A stretch of 64,000 nt of DNA, from the NCBI GenBank assembly GCA_963205235.1, contig CAUJIP010000038.1:1-64000 (forward strand), given 5' to 3'. The notes beneath the pieces were generated by a model that had not been told where the DNA came from, did not search any database, and saw nothing but the letters and a program-made list of their open reading frames with translations. The translations under genes were made by a program, and so were the position numbers. Positions within the stretch are counted from its first letter, which is position 1; every line of letters begins with the position of its first letter. This DNA is from Pseudomonadota bacterium. GTDB lineage: Bacteria > Pseudomonadota > Alphaproteobacteria > Rhodobacterales > Rhodobacteraceae. This document shows, in pieces, positions 1-9,198 of the stretch.

Positions 1-512
1 AGTCGCGTGACGCCGCCCGGGCCCAGGCCTTTGGCGATGCGCTGATCGACGCACTGGACCACGGCACCCCCGATGAACGGCGCGAGGCGCTGGCCGCCGT
101 GCCCGCCGATGCCGAACAGGCCGCGATCCTGAACCTGATCCTCGCCTCCGACCCCGCTGAAAATCCGCAGGCGACTGTGGCCGCGCTCGACAAGGTTGCT
201 GCCGATACATCGCTTTCGCCCGCCTACCGCGACCTCGCGGTGCTGCGCCGCGTCCTCGTGGCCGGGTCGGAGCAGTCGGTTGCCGACCGGCGCACTGCGC
301 TGGAGGGGATCGCGGTTGCCGGCCGTCCCTATCGGGTTCTGGCCAACGAACAACTGGCGTATCTTTTGATCGAAGACGGCAAGGTGGACGAGGCGATCAC
401 AGCCCTCGGCGCACTTCTGCAGGATCAGGAAGCGTCGAACGCACTTCGGGCCCGGGTGGCCCAGGTGATCACGGCACTTGGCGGGACCCTGCCCGAACCG
501 GCAGGCGGTTGA
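1..512 (+). CDS. TPR-like (YfgM-type) protein, C-terminal part
   Basis: The reading frame is open from the left edge (first full codon at base 3) to a TGA at 510-512, so only the last 169 residues are visible. They form Ala/Leu-rich paired helices without catalytic motifs, including a helix-turn-helix repeat near the end (YLLIEDGKVDEAITALGALL) of the kind seen in tetratricopeptide solenoids. Position directly before a BamB-like lipoprotein and der matches the conserved order in which a YfgM-like TPR protein, linked to the Sec/BAM envelope machinery, precedes bamB. That role is inferred from context. The N-terminal membrane anchor expected for YfgM would lie outside the window. Confidence 0.75.
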   Translation, partial: SRDAARAQAFGDALIDALDHGTPDERREALAAVPADAEQAAILNLILASDPAENPQATVAALDKVAADTSLSPAYRDLAVLRRVLVAGSEQSVADRRTALEGIAVAGRPYRVLANEQLAYLLIEDGKVDEAITALGALLQDQEASNALRARVAQVITALGGTLPEPAGG

Positions 513-555
513 AACGCAAGATGGGCCAAGCGAAAGGTTCTTTCAGGTGGCAGGC

Positions 556-1911
556 ATGAAGGTCAGACAGATGGGCGGCAAGCTGGTGACCGGTGCGGGG
601 CTCTTGGCGCTGCTGGCCGCCTGCGGCCCTAGGGAAGTCGTCCTGCAGGGCGAACGCTTCCCGGTGCGGGCAGATCTTGAGGCCTCGGTCCCGGTCGAAG
701 GCCAACCGGCCCCCACCGCACCTGCGCCTGCCGAAAACCAGAGCGTCGAGATTTCGCTCGGGCCGCAGACCAGTGGTGACTGGACCCACCGTGCAGGCAA
801 TGCGCGCCATTTGATGCCGCATGCCACGCTTAGCGCCACGCCCGCGCTGACCTGGACCGCCGCTATCGGGCAGGGAAGCAGCCGCAAGAACCGGATCGTC
901 GCTGCCCCTGTCGTTTCGGACGGGCGGGTCTTTACGATGGACGCCGGAACCACGGTCAGCGCGACGTCGACCGGCGGGGCAAGCCTGTGGTCGGTCGACC
1001 TGACGGCAAGCTTCGACAAGGGCGGCGGCCAGTCTGGCGGCGGCCTTGCCGCTGCGGGCGACATGCTTTTCGCGGCAACCGTCTATGGCGAACTTGTCGC
1101 TCTGGACGCCGCCTCTGGCAGCGTGGTCTGGCGGCAGCGTCTGGACGCGCCGGTATCGGGCGCACCCGCAGTTGATGGGGGCGTGGTCTATGTCAGCGGG
1201 CGCGATGGGTCGTCCTGGGCGGTCGATGCCAAGGACGGCAAGGTGATCTGGCAAGTGTCCGGAACGCCCGGTCCGACCGGTTATGTCGGCACTGCGGCCC
1301 CGACAGTGGGCGACAGCGCGGTCATTTTCCCGTCGTCTGCCGGTTTTCTGACGGCGGTCCTGAAGATCGGCGGCGGCACCAAGGTCTGGCAGGTGTCGAT
1401 TGCGGGCAAACGTTTGGGCCGCGCCTATGCGATGACCTATGACGTGACGGGCGATGCGGTGATCGACGGCAAGGTGATCTATGCCGGAAACGCTTCGGGC
1501 CGCACGGTGGCGATGTCGGTCTCCTCGGGTGAAAAGCTCTGGTCGGCGGGCGAAGGGGCGATGGGCCCGGTCGCCGTTGCAGGGGGCTCGCTGTTCCTGA
1601 TCAACGACGAAGCCAAGCTGGTTCGCCTGGATGCCGAAACCGGTGAGGTGATCTGGGCGGTCGAAATGCCCTATTTCACCGCCGACAAGGTGAAAAAGCG
1701 CAAAGCCATCTATGCCCATTACGGACCGGTTGTCGCCGGGGGCCGGATCATGGTGGTGTCGTCTGACGGGCTGTTGCGCGCCTTTGACCCCACGGATGGC
1801 AGCCTGACCTATTCCACCGAAATTCCGGGCGGCGCGGCCGCGCAGCCAGCGGTGGCAGGGGGTGTTCTCTATGTCGTCAGCGGCAAGGGCCAACTTCTGG
1901 CTTTCCGCTAG
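556..1911 (+). CDS. bamB: BamB-like outer-membrane assembly lipoprotein (PQQ-type beta-propeller)
   Basis: The 451-residue product starts with a lipoprotein signal peptide: Lys/Arg, a hydrophobic stretch, and lipobox LLAAC with Cys23 as the lipidation site. This decides for the ATG at 556 over an upstream in-frame codon at 478 that would bury the signal. The rest shows repeated propeller blades with the W-containing signature of PQQ-like repeats (GSVVWRQ, GKVIWQV, GTKVWQV, GEKLWSA, GEVIWAV). BamB is the scaffold lipoprotein of the BAM complex that inserts outer-membrane beta-barrels. It lies between a YfgM-like TPR gene and der, the usual bamB context. No quinoprotein dehydrogenase catalytic residues are apparent. 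Confidence 0.85.
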   Translation: MKVRQMGGKLVTGAGLLALLAACGPREVVLQGERFPVRADLEASVPVEGQPAPTAPAPAENQSVEISLGPQTSGDWTHRAGNARHLMPHATLSATPALTWTAAIGQGSSRKNRIVAAPVVSDGRVFTMDAGTTVSATSTGGASLWSVDLTASFDKGGGQSGGGLAAAGDMLFAATVYGELVALDAASGSVVWRQRLDAPVSGAPAVDGGVVYVSGRDGSSWAVDAKDGKVIWQVSGTPGPTGYVGTAAPTVGDSAVIFPSSAGFLTAVLKIGGGTKVWQVSIAGKRLGRAYAMTYDVTGDAVIDGKVIYAGNASGRTVAMSVSSGEKLWSAGEGAMGPVAVAGGSLFLINDEAKLVRLDAETGEVIWAVEMPYFTADKVKKRKAIYAHYGPVVAGGRIMVVSSDGLLRAFDPTDGSLTYSTEIPGGAAAQPAVAGGVLYVVSGKGQLLAFR

Positions 1912-1959
1912 GCGTGATCCCGTGTATGGCAGGCGCTTCGCCATTGCCGGACCTATGAC

Positions 1960-3429
1960 ATGAGCTTTACCCTCGCCATCGTGGGGCGCCCGAATGTGGG
2001 CAAGTCCACCCTGTTCAACCGCCTCGTCGGTCGCAAGCTTGCGCTTGTCGACGATCAACCCGGCGTGACCCGCGACCTGCGCGAAGGCGACGCGCGGCTT
2101 TTCGACCTGCGCTTCACCGTGATCGACACGGCGGGGCTTGAGGAAGTCACTGACAACTCGCTTCAGGGCCGGATGCGCCGTCTGACCGAACGCGCCGTTG
2201 AAATGGCGGACGCATGCCTGTTCGTGATCGACGGGCGTGTGGGCGTTACCCCGACGGATGAGGTTTTCGCCGACATCCTGCGCAAGAAGAACGCCCGCGT
2301 GTTCCTTGCGGTCAACAAGGCCGAAGGCAAGGCAGGCGACGCTGGAGCGATTGAGGCTTATTCTTTGGGCTTGGGAGAACCGATCCGCATTTCCGCCGAA
2401 CATGGCGAGGGGATGGACGACCTTTACAATGCGCTTCGTCCGCTTGAAGGCGAGTTTGCGGAACGCGAAGCCGAAAACGCACCCGAGGTCGACATCGACC
2501 TGTCCGAAGAAGACGCCGAACTGGATGCCGACGAGACTGCACACTACCCCACGTCCAAGAAGCCGCTGCAGATCGCGGTGATCGGGCGCCCGAATGCCGG
2601 GAAGTCGACGCTTATCAACAAGATCCTTGGCTATGACCGCCTGCTGACCGGCCCCGAGGCCGGGATCACCCGCGACGCAATTTCGGTCCGTGCCGACTGG
2701 CAGGGCACCCCGATCCGCATCTTTGACACCGCAGGCATGCGGAAGAAGGCCAAGGTGATCGAAAAGCTGGAAAAGCTGTCCGTCTCTGACGGCATCCGCG
2801 CTGTCCGCTTTGCCGAAGTCGTGGTCGTGCTGCTGGACGTGGAAATCCCCTTCGAAACCCAAGACCTGCGAATCGCCGACTTTGCCGAGACCGAAGGTCG
2901 GGCGGTCGTGGTGGCGGTCAACAAATGGGATCTTGAGGACGACAAGCAGGACAAGCTGGCCGAACTGAAGGAAATGTTTGACCGGCTTCTGCCGCAGCTC
3001 CGGGGCGCGCCGCTAATCACGGTCAGCGCCAAGACAGGCCGCGGCCTTGACCGCCTGCACGACGCGATCCGCAAGGCGCATGACGTCTGGAACCGCCGGA
3101 TTCCGACGGCTCGGCTGAACTCCTGGCTTGGTGCGATGACCGAAGCCCACCCGCCACCCGCGCCGGGCGGCCACCGGATCAAGCTGCGCTACATGACGCA
3201 GGCCAAGACCCGGCCCCCCGGCTTCATGATCAAATGTTCGCGTCCCGATGAGTTGCCGGAAAGCTATAAACGCTATCTCGTCAACGGGTTGCGCGACCAT
3301 TTCGACATGCCGGGCACGCCGATCCGGCTGTTCCTGCGGTCGCAGGGGAATGAAAACCCGTGGAAGGAACGCAAATTCCACACGCCAAGCCGGTTGCGCA
3401 AGCACAAGGAAAAGAACACTGGGCAATAG
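1960..3429 (+). CDS. der: Ribosome-assembly GTPase Der (EngA)
   Basis: Der is the tandem-GTPase factor needed for 50S subunit maturation. Both G domains are complete. The first has the P-loop GRPNVGKST at residues 9-17, DTAG at 56-59 and NKAE at 119-122. The second has GRPNAGKST at 209-217, DTAG at 256-259 and NKWD later. An acidic linker (about residues 165-195) joins them, and a C-terminal KH-like domain follows. The length of 489 residues is normal. It lies 48 bases after bamB and ends at a long inverted repeat shared with the convergent TspO-like gene. Confidence 0.97.
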   Translation: MSFTLAIVGRPNVGKSTLFNRLVGRKLALVDDQPGVTRDLREGDARLFDLRFTVIDTAGLEEVTDNSLQGRMRRLTERAVEMADACLFVIDGRVGVTPTDEVFADILRKKNARVFLAVNKAEGKAGDAGAIEAYSLGLGEPIRISAEHGEGMDDLYNALRPLEGEFAEREAENAPEVDIDLSEEDAELDADETAHYPTSKKPLQIAVIGRPNAGKSTLINKILGYDRLLTGPEAGITRDAISVRADWQGTPIRIFDTAGMRKKAKVIEKLEKLSVSDGIRAVRFAEVVVVLLDVEIPFETQDLRIADFAETEGRAVVVAVNKWDLEDDKQDKLAELKEMFDRLLPQLRGAPLITVSAKTGRGLDRLHDAIRKAHDVWNRRIPTARLNSWLGAMTEAHPPPAPGGHRIKLRYMTQAKTRPPGFMIKCSRPDELPESYKRYLVNGLRDHFDMPGTPIRLFLRSQGNENPWKERKFHTPSRLRKHKEKNTGQ

Positions 3430-3431
3430 TG

Positions 3432-3496
3432 CTGGGGGCCAAGAATTTTAAGGAAAATTCTTGTCAAATTCCTTTCTTAAGCAATCTGGCCCCCAG
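3432..3496. terminator. Convergent-gene inverted repeat with nested hairpin
   Basis: A perfect 10-bp outer stem (3432-3441 with 3487-3496) encloses a perfect 9-bp AT-rich hairpin (3441-3449 with 3454-3462, loop AAGG) plus a further AT-rich tail. It fills the gap between the ends of der (plus) and the TspO-like gene (minus), so a bidirectional terminator is the simplest reading. The internal 40 bases at 3450-3489 match 9084-9123 at 32 of 40 positions, so this is also a member of a repeat family. Confidence 0.6.
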
Positions 3497-3498
3497 AT

Positions 3499-4206
3499 TC
3501 AGGCCCGGCGCAATATCAGGGCCAGTCGCGCCAGCATGACCAGACCGCCACCTGCCGCTGCGACTGCGACCGAAACATTCTCGCCAAGGTTCGCGACCAG
3601 GACCCCGACCAGCGCCCAGACAACGGTAAGGCCGTAAACCGGCATGCGTGGTTTTTGCCACTGCACGGCAAGGGCCAGCACAAGCACCAAGGCCAGCATC
3701 GCCAGCGCCGCGTTGGTGTCGCTCAGGCAGCCGCAACCGGCAGCGACCACGCCGGACGACACGGCTGCAGCCGCTGAGAGCCAGCCCGCCAGCAACGCAA
3801 CCGGCCCGGACAAAAGCCAACGGTCAACCGACGTATTCGCCCGCAGGAAGGCAAGGTTTGCGGCGACAGCCATGATCCAGATCGTCACGGTGCCCCAGAC
3901 CGGGCTTTGCCCCGCGATCCACAGCCAGAGCGTCCCAAGCGCAACGGCCACGATCAGATACGGACGAACGACGTTCCAAGCCGGGTCCTCGACCCGCTTC
4001 CAAAGGCCAAAGGCTGCGTGTGCGACCAGGCCAAGGTAGATCACGCTCCAGATCGCGAAGGCATAGCCTGCGGGCTGGATCGAGGGGCGCTCGATGAAGA
4101 CCCGGAACTGCGCCGGGTCATAGCCGGTGAAGGGCGGCGTGACGAAAGGGGCCGCGACGAAGGTCACGGTGGCGATCAGCAGAATCAGGGCGTTTGTTTT
4201 CATCAT
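3499..4206 (-). CDS. TspO/MBR-like tryptophan-rich membrane protein
   Basis: This 235-residue protein is almost entirely hydrophobic, with an N-terminal segment and about six further transmembrane segments. The piece PAGYAFAIWSVIYLGL, followed by WKRVEDPAWN and several conserved tryptophans, resembles the TspO/MBR (peripheral benzodiazepine receptor-like) fold. The length exceeds the about 160 residues of canonical TspO, so it belongs to the longer related group rather than being the photosynthesis regulator TspO itself. Ligand and role cannot be read from the sequence. It lies 27 bases downstream of serS on the same strand and is probably co-transcribed with it. Confidence 0.7.
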   Translation of the reverse strand: MMKTNALILLIATVTFVAAPFVTPPFTGYDPAQFRVFIERPSIQPAGYAFAIWSVIYLGLVAHAAFGLWKRVEDPAWNVVRPYLIVAVALGTLWLWIAGQSPVWGTVTIWIMAVAANLAFLRANTSVDRWLLSGPVALLAGWLSAAAAVSSGVVAAGCGCLSDTNAALAMLALVLVLALAVQWQKPRMPVYGLTVVWALVGVLVANLGENVSVAVAAAGGGLVMLARLALILRRA

Positions 4207-4233
4207 GCACGTCCTTACGCATGACAGCGCTGA

Positions 4234-5523
4234 TCAGATCAGTGTGCCGTCAGAGGAAATCCGCGACTTGCCGCCCAGATAGGGGACCAGCGCCGACGGC
4301 AGGGTGATCGAGCCGTCCGCCTCTTGCCCGTTCTCCAGCACCGCGATCAGGCAACGGCCCACGGCCAGACCGGACCCGTTCAGCGTTGCGACAAAATCGG
4401 GTTTGCCACCAGCGGCCCGATACCGCGCATTCATCCGCCGCGCCTGGAACTGGCCGCAGGTCGAGCAGGAGGAAATCTCGCGATAGGTGTTCTGGCCGGG
4501 AAGCCAGACTTCAAGGTCATGGGTCTTTTGCGATCCAAATCCCATGTCACCGGTGCAAAGGACGATGGTCCGATAGGGAAGGCCAAGCCGTTCCAGCACA
4601 GCTTCGGCGCATTTCGTCATGCGGTCGTGTTCGGCCAGCGCGGTTTCCGGGGTGCAGATCGTCACCATCTCGACCTTTTCGAACTGGTGCTGGCGAAGCA
4701 TGCCGGTGGTGTCCTTGCCCGCCGACCCAGCCTCTGACCGGAAGCAATGGGTATGCGCGGTCATGCGCAGGGGCAGGGCGGCCTCGTCCAGAATGTCGCC
4801 CGCGACCGAGTTGGTCAGCGTCACCTCAGAGGTCGGGATCAGCCACCAACCATTGGTGGTCTGATAGCTGTCCTCGGCGAATTTCGGCAGTTGGTTGGTG
4901 CCATACATCGCCTCTTCCTTGACCAGAACCGGGGTCCAGGTTTCGGCTAGCCCGTGTTCGGACGTGTGCAGGTCCAGCATGAACTGCGCCAGCGCCCGGT
5001 GAACGCGGGCCACGGCACCGCGCAGCACGACAAAGCGGCTGCCAGAAAGTTTGGCGGCGGTCGGGAAATCAAGCCCGCCCTTCGCGCCGGGAATGTCGAA
5101 ATGTTCCAGAGGCTTGAAGTCCATGACGCGGGGAGTGCCCCAGCGACGGATCTCGACGTTGCAGGTCTCGTCCGGGCCATCCGGCACTTCATCAAGCGCC
5201 ATGTTCGGAATACGCATCAAGGCGTCGCGCAGGCGGGCATCTTCCGCCCCGGCTTCTTCGGTCAGGCGCGCGCCTTCGGCCTTCTTCTCGGCGACCAGCG
5301 CCCGCAAGCGTTCAAATTCGGCGTCATCCCCGCGTGCCTTGGCGGCACCCACGTCCTTGGACGCGGCATTCTGTGCGGCTGCAGCCGTTTCGGCGGCATG
5401 GATCTTGGCCCGCCGCGCTTCGTCCATCTCCAGCAACCCTGACGACATCGGTTCCAGTCCGCGACGAGAAAGGGCCGCGTCGAAGGCAGCGGGATTTTCG
5501 CGGATGAAACGGATATCGTGCAT
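4234..5523 (-). CDS. serS: Seryl-tRNA synthetase
   Basis: SerS charges tRNA-Ser with serine using ATP in the cytoplasm. The 429-residue product has the N-terminal antiparallel coiled-coil arm (about residues 30-100, rich in Ala/Glu/Arg) that grips the long variable arm of tRNA-Ser. The class II catalytic domain follows: the TSEVTLTN serine-site stretch, motif 2 around [15 protein letters not shown], and motif 3 around [15 protein letters not shown]. Start and length are standard. A 7-bp inverted repeat lies just upstream of the start, in the region divergent with yajC. The TspO-like gene follows closely. Confidence 0.97.
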   Translation of the reverse strand: MHDIRFIRENPAAFDAALSRRGLEPMSSGLLEMDEARRAKIHAAETAAAAQNAASKDVGAAKARGDDAEFERLRALVAEKKAEGARLTEEAGAEDARLRDALMRIPNMALDEVPDGPDETCNVEIRRWGTPRVMDFKPLEHFDIPGAKGGLDFPTAAKLSGSRFVVLRGAVARVHRALAQFMLDLHTSEHGLAETWTPVLVKEEAMYGTNQLPKFAEDSYQTTNGWWLIPTSEVTLTNSVAGDILDEAALPLRMTAHTHCFRSEAGSAGKDTTGMLRQHQFEKVEMVTICTPETALAEHDRMTKCAEAVLERLGLPYRTIVLCTGDMGFGSQKTHDLEVWLPGQNTYREISSCSTCGQFQARRMNARYRAAGGKPDFVATLNGSGLAVGRCLIAVLENGQEADGSITLPSALVPYLGGKSRISSDGTLI

Positions 5524-5705
5524 GGTTCTGGCCTCATGTAAGCTGTGCCGGCGCTTATGCCCGATTATCCGCGCCGGTGAAAGATGCTGGCCACGCCGGA
5601 ATCGTGCGCTCCCTCTGGCAATGCGCGCTGAAAGGCCTTACATGACGCCGCAAGCCGAAAGAGGCGCCGCCAGACGGTTGCCCTTCCCTGCAGGAGAGGA
5701 AGTCC

Positions 5706-6038
5706 ATGTTCGTTACCCCCGCCTTTGCCCAAGCCGCAGGCGCTGGTCCGTCGGGCGTCGCCGCGTTTGGCAGCCTGATGCCGATCGTCCTGATCTTCAT
5801 TATCTTCTATTTCCTGCTGATCCGCCCGCAGCAAAAGAAGATGAAAGAGCACCGCGCCATGGTTGAAGCCCTGCGTCGCGGCGATCAGGTCGTGACCTCT
5901 GGCGGGATCGTCGGCAAAGTGTCGAAGGTCCAGGATGATGGCTTTGTCGAGGTCGAGATCGCCGAAGGCGTCAAGATCAAGTTGGTCAAGCACACCATCA
6001 CCCAAGTCTTGAACAAGACCGAACCTGCAGCAAGCTGA
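5706..6038 (+). CDS. yajC: Sec translocase accessory subunit YajC
   Basis: YajC is the small single-span partner of the SecDF complex. The 110-residue product has a short periplasmic N-terminus, one transmembrane helix (LMPIVLIFIIFYFLLI, about residues 22-37), the conserved RPQQKKMKEH motif right after it, and a cytosolic domain with GDQVVTSGGIVGKV. The start is backed by a strong purine-rich ribosome site, GGAGAGGAAG, ending a few bases before the ATG. The gene heads a plus-strand operon with secD 11 bases downstream and secF after that. Confidence 0.96.
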   Translation: MFVTPAFAQAAGAGPSGVAAFGSLMPIVLIFIIFYFLLIRPQQKKMKEHRAMVEALRRGDQVVTSGGIVGKVSKVQDDGFVEVEIAEGVKIKLVKHTITQVLNKTEPAAS

Positions 6039-6049
6039 AAGCCTCTCCC

Positions 6050-7717
6050 ATGGAATCGATGGCGCTTTGGAAGCGAATCCTCATCCTTGTTGTCTGTGGT
6101 TGGGGCCTCCTTGCTGTGGTTCCGAACCTTAACTACGCGAGGGTCGAGCGGCACAATGATGCCGCCGCAGCCATTGAGGCCGCTGCCGGGGCCGCGACTG
6201 CGGAACAAGAGGCAGCGCTTGCCGAATGGCCAAGCTTCCTGCCGTCAAGCATCGTCAACCTTGGTCTTGACCTGCGCGGTGGCGCGCATCTGTTGGCCGA
6301 AGTTCGTGTCGAGGATGTCTACAAGGTGCGGATGGATGCTCTTTGGCCCGAAGTCCGCGACGCTTTGAAGGATCTGCGCGATCAGGTCGGCACCGTTCGC
6401 CGCGCGCCTTCGCCCGACGATGTCCTGCGCGTCACCCTGTCCAATCCCGACGGTATTGCAGCCGCTGTCGAAGCGATCCGGGCCTTGGACGGGGGCGTGA
6501 TGACGCTGACCGGTGTCGGCCAGAGCACGCTTGCAGTGACGGTCGAGGGCAATGACATCGTCATCCAGCTCACTGCCGCGGAAAAGCAGGCGACCGATCA
6601 ACGCACGATGCAGCAGTCGCTGGAAATCATCCGCCGCCGTGTCGACGAAGCGGGAACCCGTGAACCCACGATCCAGCGCCAGGGCGAAGACCGCATCCTG
6701 ATTCAGGTGCCCGGAATCGGTTCGGCGGACGAGCTGAAGAAGCTGATCGGCAAGACCGCCAAGCTGACCTTCAACACCGTGCTGCGCACGACGACCGATG
6801 CGGGGGCCAATCCCGGTGCCCGCAACGTCATCTTCCCCTCGGCGGACGACGAAGGTGTTTACTACATCCTCGAAGAGACTCCGGTGGTGTCCGGGGATGA
6901 ACTGGTCGACTCGCAGCCGTCGTTTGACCAAAACGGCCAGCCTGCCGTCAGCTTCCGCTTTGACTCGACCGGTGCGCGCAAGTTCGGTGACTATACCGCC
7001 GGTCATATCGGCCAGCCCTTCGCCATCGTCCTGGACGGCGAGGTGATCTCGGCCCCGGTGATCCAAAGCCATATTCCGGGCGGTTCGGGCATCATCACCG
7101 GCAATTTCTCGGTCGAGGAATCAACCCGCCTTGCCGTGCTTTTGCGTGCGGGTGCCCTGCCTGCCGAGATGTCGTTCCTTGAAGAACGCACGATCGGCCC
7201 GGAACTTGGCCAGGATTCGATCGACGCGGGCCGGATGGCTGCGCTTATCGGCGCTGCGATCGTGTCGCTTTACATCATCGCAAGCTATGGCTGGTTCGGC
7301 ATGATGGCGAACATGGCGCTGGCGGTGAACATCGCGCTGATCATGGCGGTCCTGTCCGCCATCGGCGCCACGCTCACACTGCCCGGCATCGCTGGCATCG
7401 TGCTGACGATGGGCATGGCCGTCGACGCCAACGTGCTGATCTATGAACGCATACGCGAGGAATTGCGTGACGGCGCGAACCCCAGGCGCGCGGTCGAGGC
7501 AGGCTTTGAACGCGCCTTCTCGGCGATCATGGACTCGAACCTCACCGGCTTTCTGACGGCGATCATCATGTACTGGCTTGGCTCTGGTGCCGTGCGCGGC
7601 TTTGCGGTCACACTGGGGCTGGGGATCATCACGTCGATGTTCACCGCAGTCTACGTCACCCGGCTTATTGTCGAGCTCTGGCTCGACTGGAAACGCCCGA
7701 AGACCATCGTGGTCTGA
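6050..7717 (+). CDS. secD: Protein translocase subunit SecD
   Basis: SecD works with SecF to pull proteins through SecYEG using the proton-motive force. The 555-residue product has a first transmembrane helix near its N-terminus (LILVVCGWGLLAVV), the LGLDLRGGAHLL motif of the periplasmic P1 region, a long periplasmic domain, and a C-terminal block of five transmembrane helices starting near residue 395. That block contains the RND-like GMAVDANVLIYERIREE signature, including the functional Asp of helix 4. A second ATG three codons in (6059) is equally possible as start. It sits between yajC and secF in a normal yajC-secD-secF order. Confidence 0.97.
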   Translation: MESMALWKRILILVVCGWGLLAVVPNLNYARVERHNDAAAAIEAAAGAATAEQEAALAEWPSFLPSSIVNLGLDLRGGAHLLAEVRVEDVYKVRMDALWPEVRDALKDLRDQVGTVRRAPSPDDVLRVTLSNPDGIAAAVEAIRALDGGVMTLTGVGQSTLAVTVEGNDIVIQLTAAEKQATDQRTMQQSLEIIRRRVDEAGTREPTIQRQGEDRILIQVPGIGSADELKKLIGKTAKLTFNTVLRTTTDAGANPGARNVIFPSADDEGVYYILEETPVVSGDELVDSQPSFDQNGQPAVSFRFDSTGARKFGDYTAGHIGQPFAIVLDGEVISAPVIQSHIPGGSGIITGNFSVEESTRLAVLLRAGALPAEMSFLEERTIGPELGQDSIDAGRMAALIGAAIVSLYIIASYGWFGMMANMALAVNIALIMAVLSAIGATLTLPGIAGIVLTMGMAVDANVLIYERIREELRDGANPRRAVEAGFERAFSAIMDSNLTGFLTAIIMYWLGSGAVRGFAVTLGLGIITSMFTAVYVTRLIVELWLDWKRPKTIVV

Positions 7718-7735
7718 CGCAAAGGAGAATGCAAA

Positions 7736-8707
7736 ATGGCCTGGCGTCTGCGGCTTGTCCCTGAAAAGACCAACATCAACTTCTTCCACCTGCAATGGGT
7801 AACCTTTGGCATCTCGGTTTCCGCGATGATCGCCTCGGTGATCCTGATCCTGACCATGGGTCTGAACTTCGGCATCGACTTCCGGGGCGGCACCACGATC
7901 CGCACCGAATCGACCACTGCGGTCGATGTCGCTGCCTATCGTGACGCGCTCTCCACCGTCGATGCGGGCGACGTGTCGATCACCGAGGTCTTCGACCCCT
8001 CGTTCCGCGACGACCAGCACGTCGCGATGGTCCGTCTCTCGGCCCGTGAAGGGGAAGAGGCCGTCACCCCTGAGGTGATCGCCGAAGTCGAAGCCGCGCT
8101 GAAGGCCATCGATCCGGCCATCACTTTCCCGTCGATGGAATCGGTCGGCCCCAAGGTCTCGTCAGAACTGATCACCTCGGCCTTGCTTGCCATCGTGGCA
8201 GGCACCATCGGGATCCTGGTTTACGTCTGGTTCCGCTTTGAATGGCAGTTCGCGGTCGGCACCGTTGCGGCGCTGATCCACGACGTCCTGGTGACAGTCG
8301 GGATCTTCTCGCTCTTCCAGCTCAAGTTCGACCTGACCATCGTCGCGGCGCTTTTGACCATCCTTGGCTATTCCGTGAACGACACCGTCGTGATCTTCGA
8401 CCGCCTGCGCGAGAATCTGGCCAAATACAAGCAAATGCCGCTTCTTGACATGATGAACCTGACCGCGAACGAAACGCTGTCGCGCACCATCATGACCGCG
8501 ACGACCACCTTCCTGTCGCTGCTGGCGCTGTTCATCTTCGGTGGTGACGTGATCCGTGGCTTCGTCTTCGCGATGCTGCTGGGCGTGGTGCTGGGCACCT
8601 ATTCGACGCTTTACATGGCCAAGAACATCGTCCTGATGCTGGGTGTCGACCGCGGCGACAAGCAAAGGAAGACTGACAAGGGCGAATTCGCCAACGTCGA
8701 CGCCTGA
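7736..8707 (+). CDS. secF: Protein translocase subunit SecF
   Basis: SecF is the second half of the SecDF proton-driven motor. The 323-residue product shows the first helix, the GLNFGIDFRGGT motif, a short periplasmic domain, and five C-terminal transmembrane helices with GYSVNDTVVIFDRLREN, the counterpart of the SecD helix-4 signature. It begins 18 bases after secD behind the ribosome site AAAGGAG. The four-base gap to the next gene points to continued co-transcription with the Mth938-like gene. Confidence 0.97.
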   Translation: MAWRLRLVPEKTNINFFHLQWVTFGISVSAMIASVILILTMGLNFGIDFRGGTTIRTESTTAVDVAAYRDALSTVDAGDVSITEVFDPSFRDDQHVAMVRLSAREGEEAVTPEVIAEVEAALKAIDPAITFPSMESVGPKVSSELITSALLAIVAGTIGILVYVWFRFEWQFAVGTVAALIHDVLVTVGIFSLFQLKFDLTIVAALLTILGYSVNDTVVIFDRLRENLAKYKQMPLLDMMNLTANETLSRTIMTATTTFLSLLALFIFGGDVIRGFVFAMLLGVVLGTYSTLYMAKNIVLMLGVDRGDKQRKTDKGEFANVDA

Positions 8708-8711
8708 TCCG

Positions 8712-9068
8712 ATGCGCCTCACCGAGGTCACTTACGGCAGCGCGAAAGCGATCGAGGGCTATGGCCCCGGCTTCTTTCGCGTTGTCGGCCATGTTCTTCG
8801 GGGGCCCTGCCTGATCACCCCCTGGGACGCCGGTCCCTGGGGTGGGTTCGACGACACGGCTAGCCCGCTGACACTGGTCGACCGGATCGACGTTCTTTTT
8901 GTCGGCACCGGGACCAGCCTGTCCCATCTGCCCCCCGCCTTTCGTGAGGCGTTGGAGGCCAAAGGGATCGGTGTCGAGCCAATGGCGTCCCCCACAGCCT
9001 GCCGGACCTACAATGTCCTGCTTGGCGAAGGACGACGGGTCGCCGTGGCGCTGTTGCCTGTGACCTAG
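8712..9068 (+). CDS. Mth938-like (DUF498) domain protein
   Basis: The 118-residue product matches the compact Mth938-like alpha/beta fold: MRLTEVTYG at the start, a central FRVVGHVLRGPCLITPWDAGPW segment (split here by sheet and turn), VDVLFVGTG-like DVLFVGTGTS, and a C-terminal TYNVLLGEGRRVAVALLP. Human AAMDC and NDUFAF3 belong to this family. The bacterial role is not established. The ATG at 8712, only four bases past the secF stop, gives the usual N-terminus; an in-frame upstream start would lie inside secF. Linkage to secDF and ccm genes is common in Rhodobacterales, as I recall, but gives no biochemical assignment. Confidence 0.85.
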   Translation: MRLTEVTYGSAKAIEGYGPGFFRVVGHVLRGPCLITPWDAGPWGGFDDTASPLTLVDRIDVLFVGTGTSLSHLPPAFREALEAKGIGVEPMASPTACRTYNVLLGEGRRVAVALLPVT

Positions 9069-9075
9069 GAAAACA

Positions 9076-9123
9076 GAATTCTTAAGCAAGAATTTTGGCA
9101 AATTCCTTGCTTAAGGAATTTGG
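9076..9123. repeat. AT-rich palindromic repeat (second copy)
   Basis: This imperfect palindrome pairs GAATTCTTAAGCAAGAATT with AATTCCTTGCTTAAGGAATT around a short spacer, allowing single-base bulges. Bases 9084-9123 match 3450-3489 at 32 of 40 positions. It stands out against the GC-rich background and separates the Mth938-like gene from ccmA. It may end transcription of the sec operon, but there is no clear T-run. Confidence 0.55.
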
Positions 9124-9198
9124 GCTGTGACCCAGGGGCGGACCTTGCCCGAAATCATCGCTCTTTTCCCTCCGCCCAGCATGGGTTAGGGCTTTGGC

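Noticed and set aside
469-2862. Long open frame antisense to bamB and der (797 codons)
   Set aside because: It overlaps two well-supported genes on the other strand, is rich in His/Arg/Asp as antisense frames of GC-rich genes are, and has no recognisable domain.
3499-4206. Canonical TspO photosynthesis regulator
   Set aside because: The protein is about 75 residues longer, and no photosynthesis gene lies in the window.
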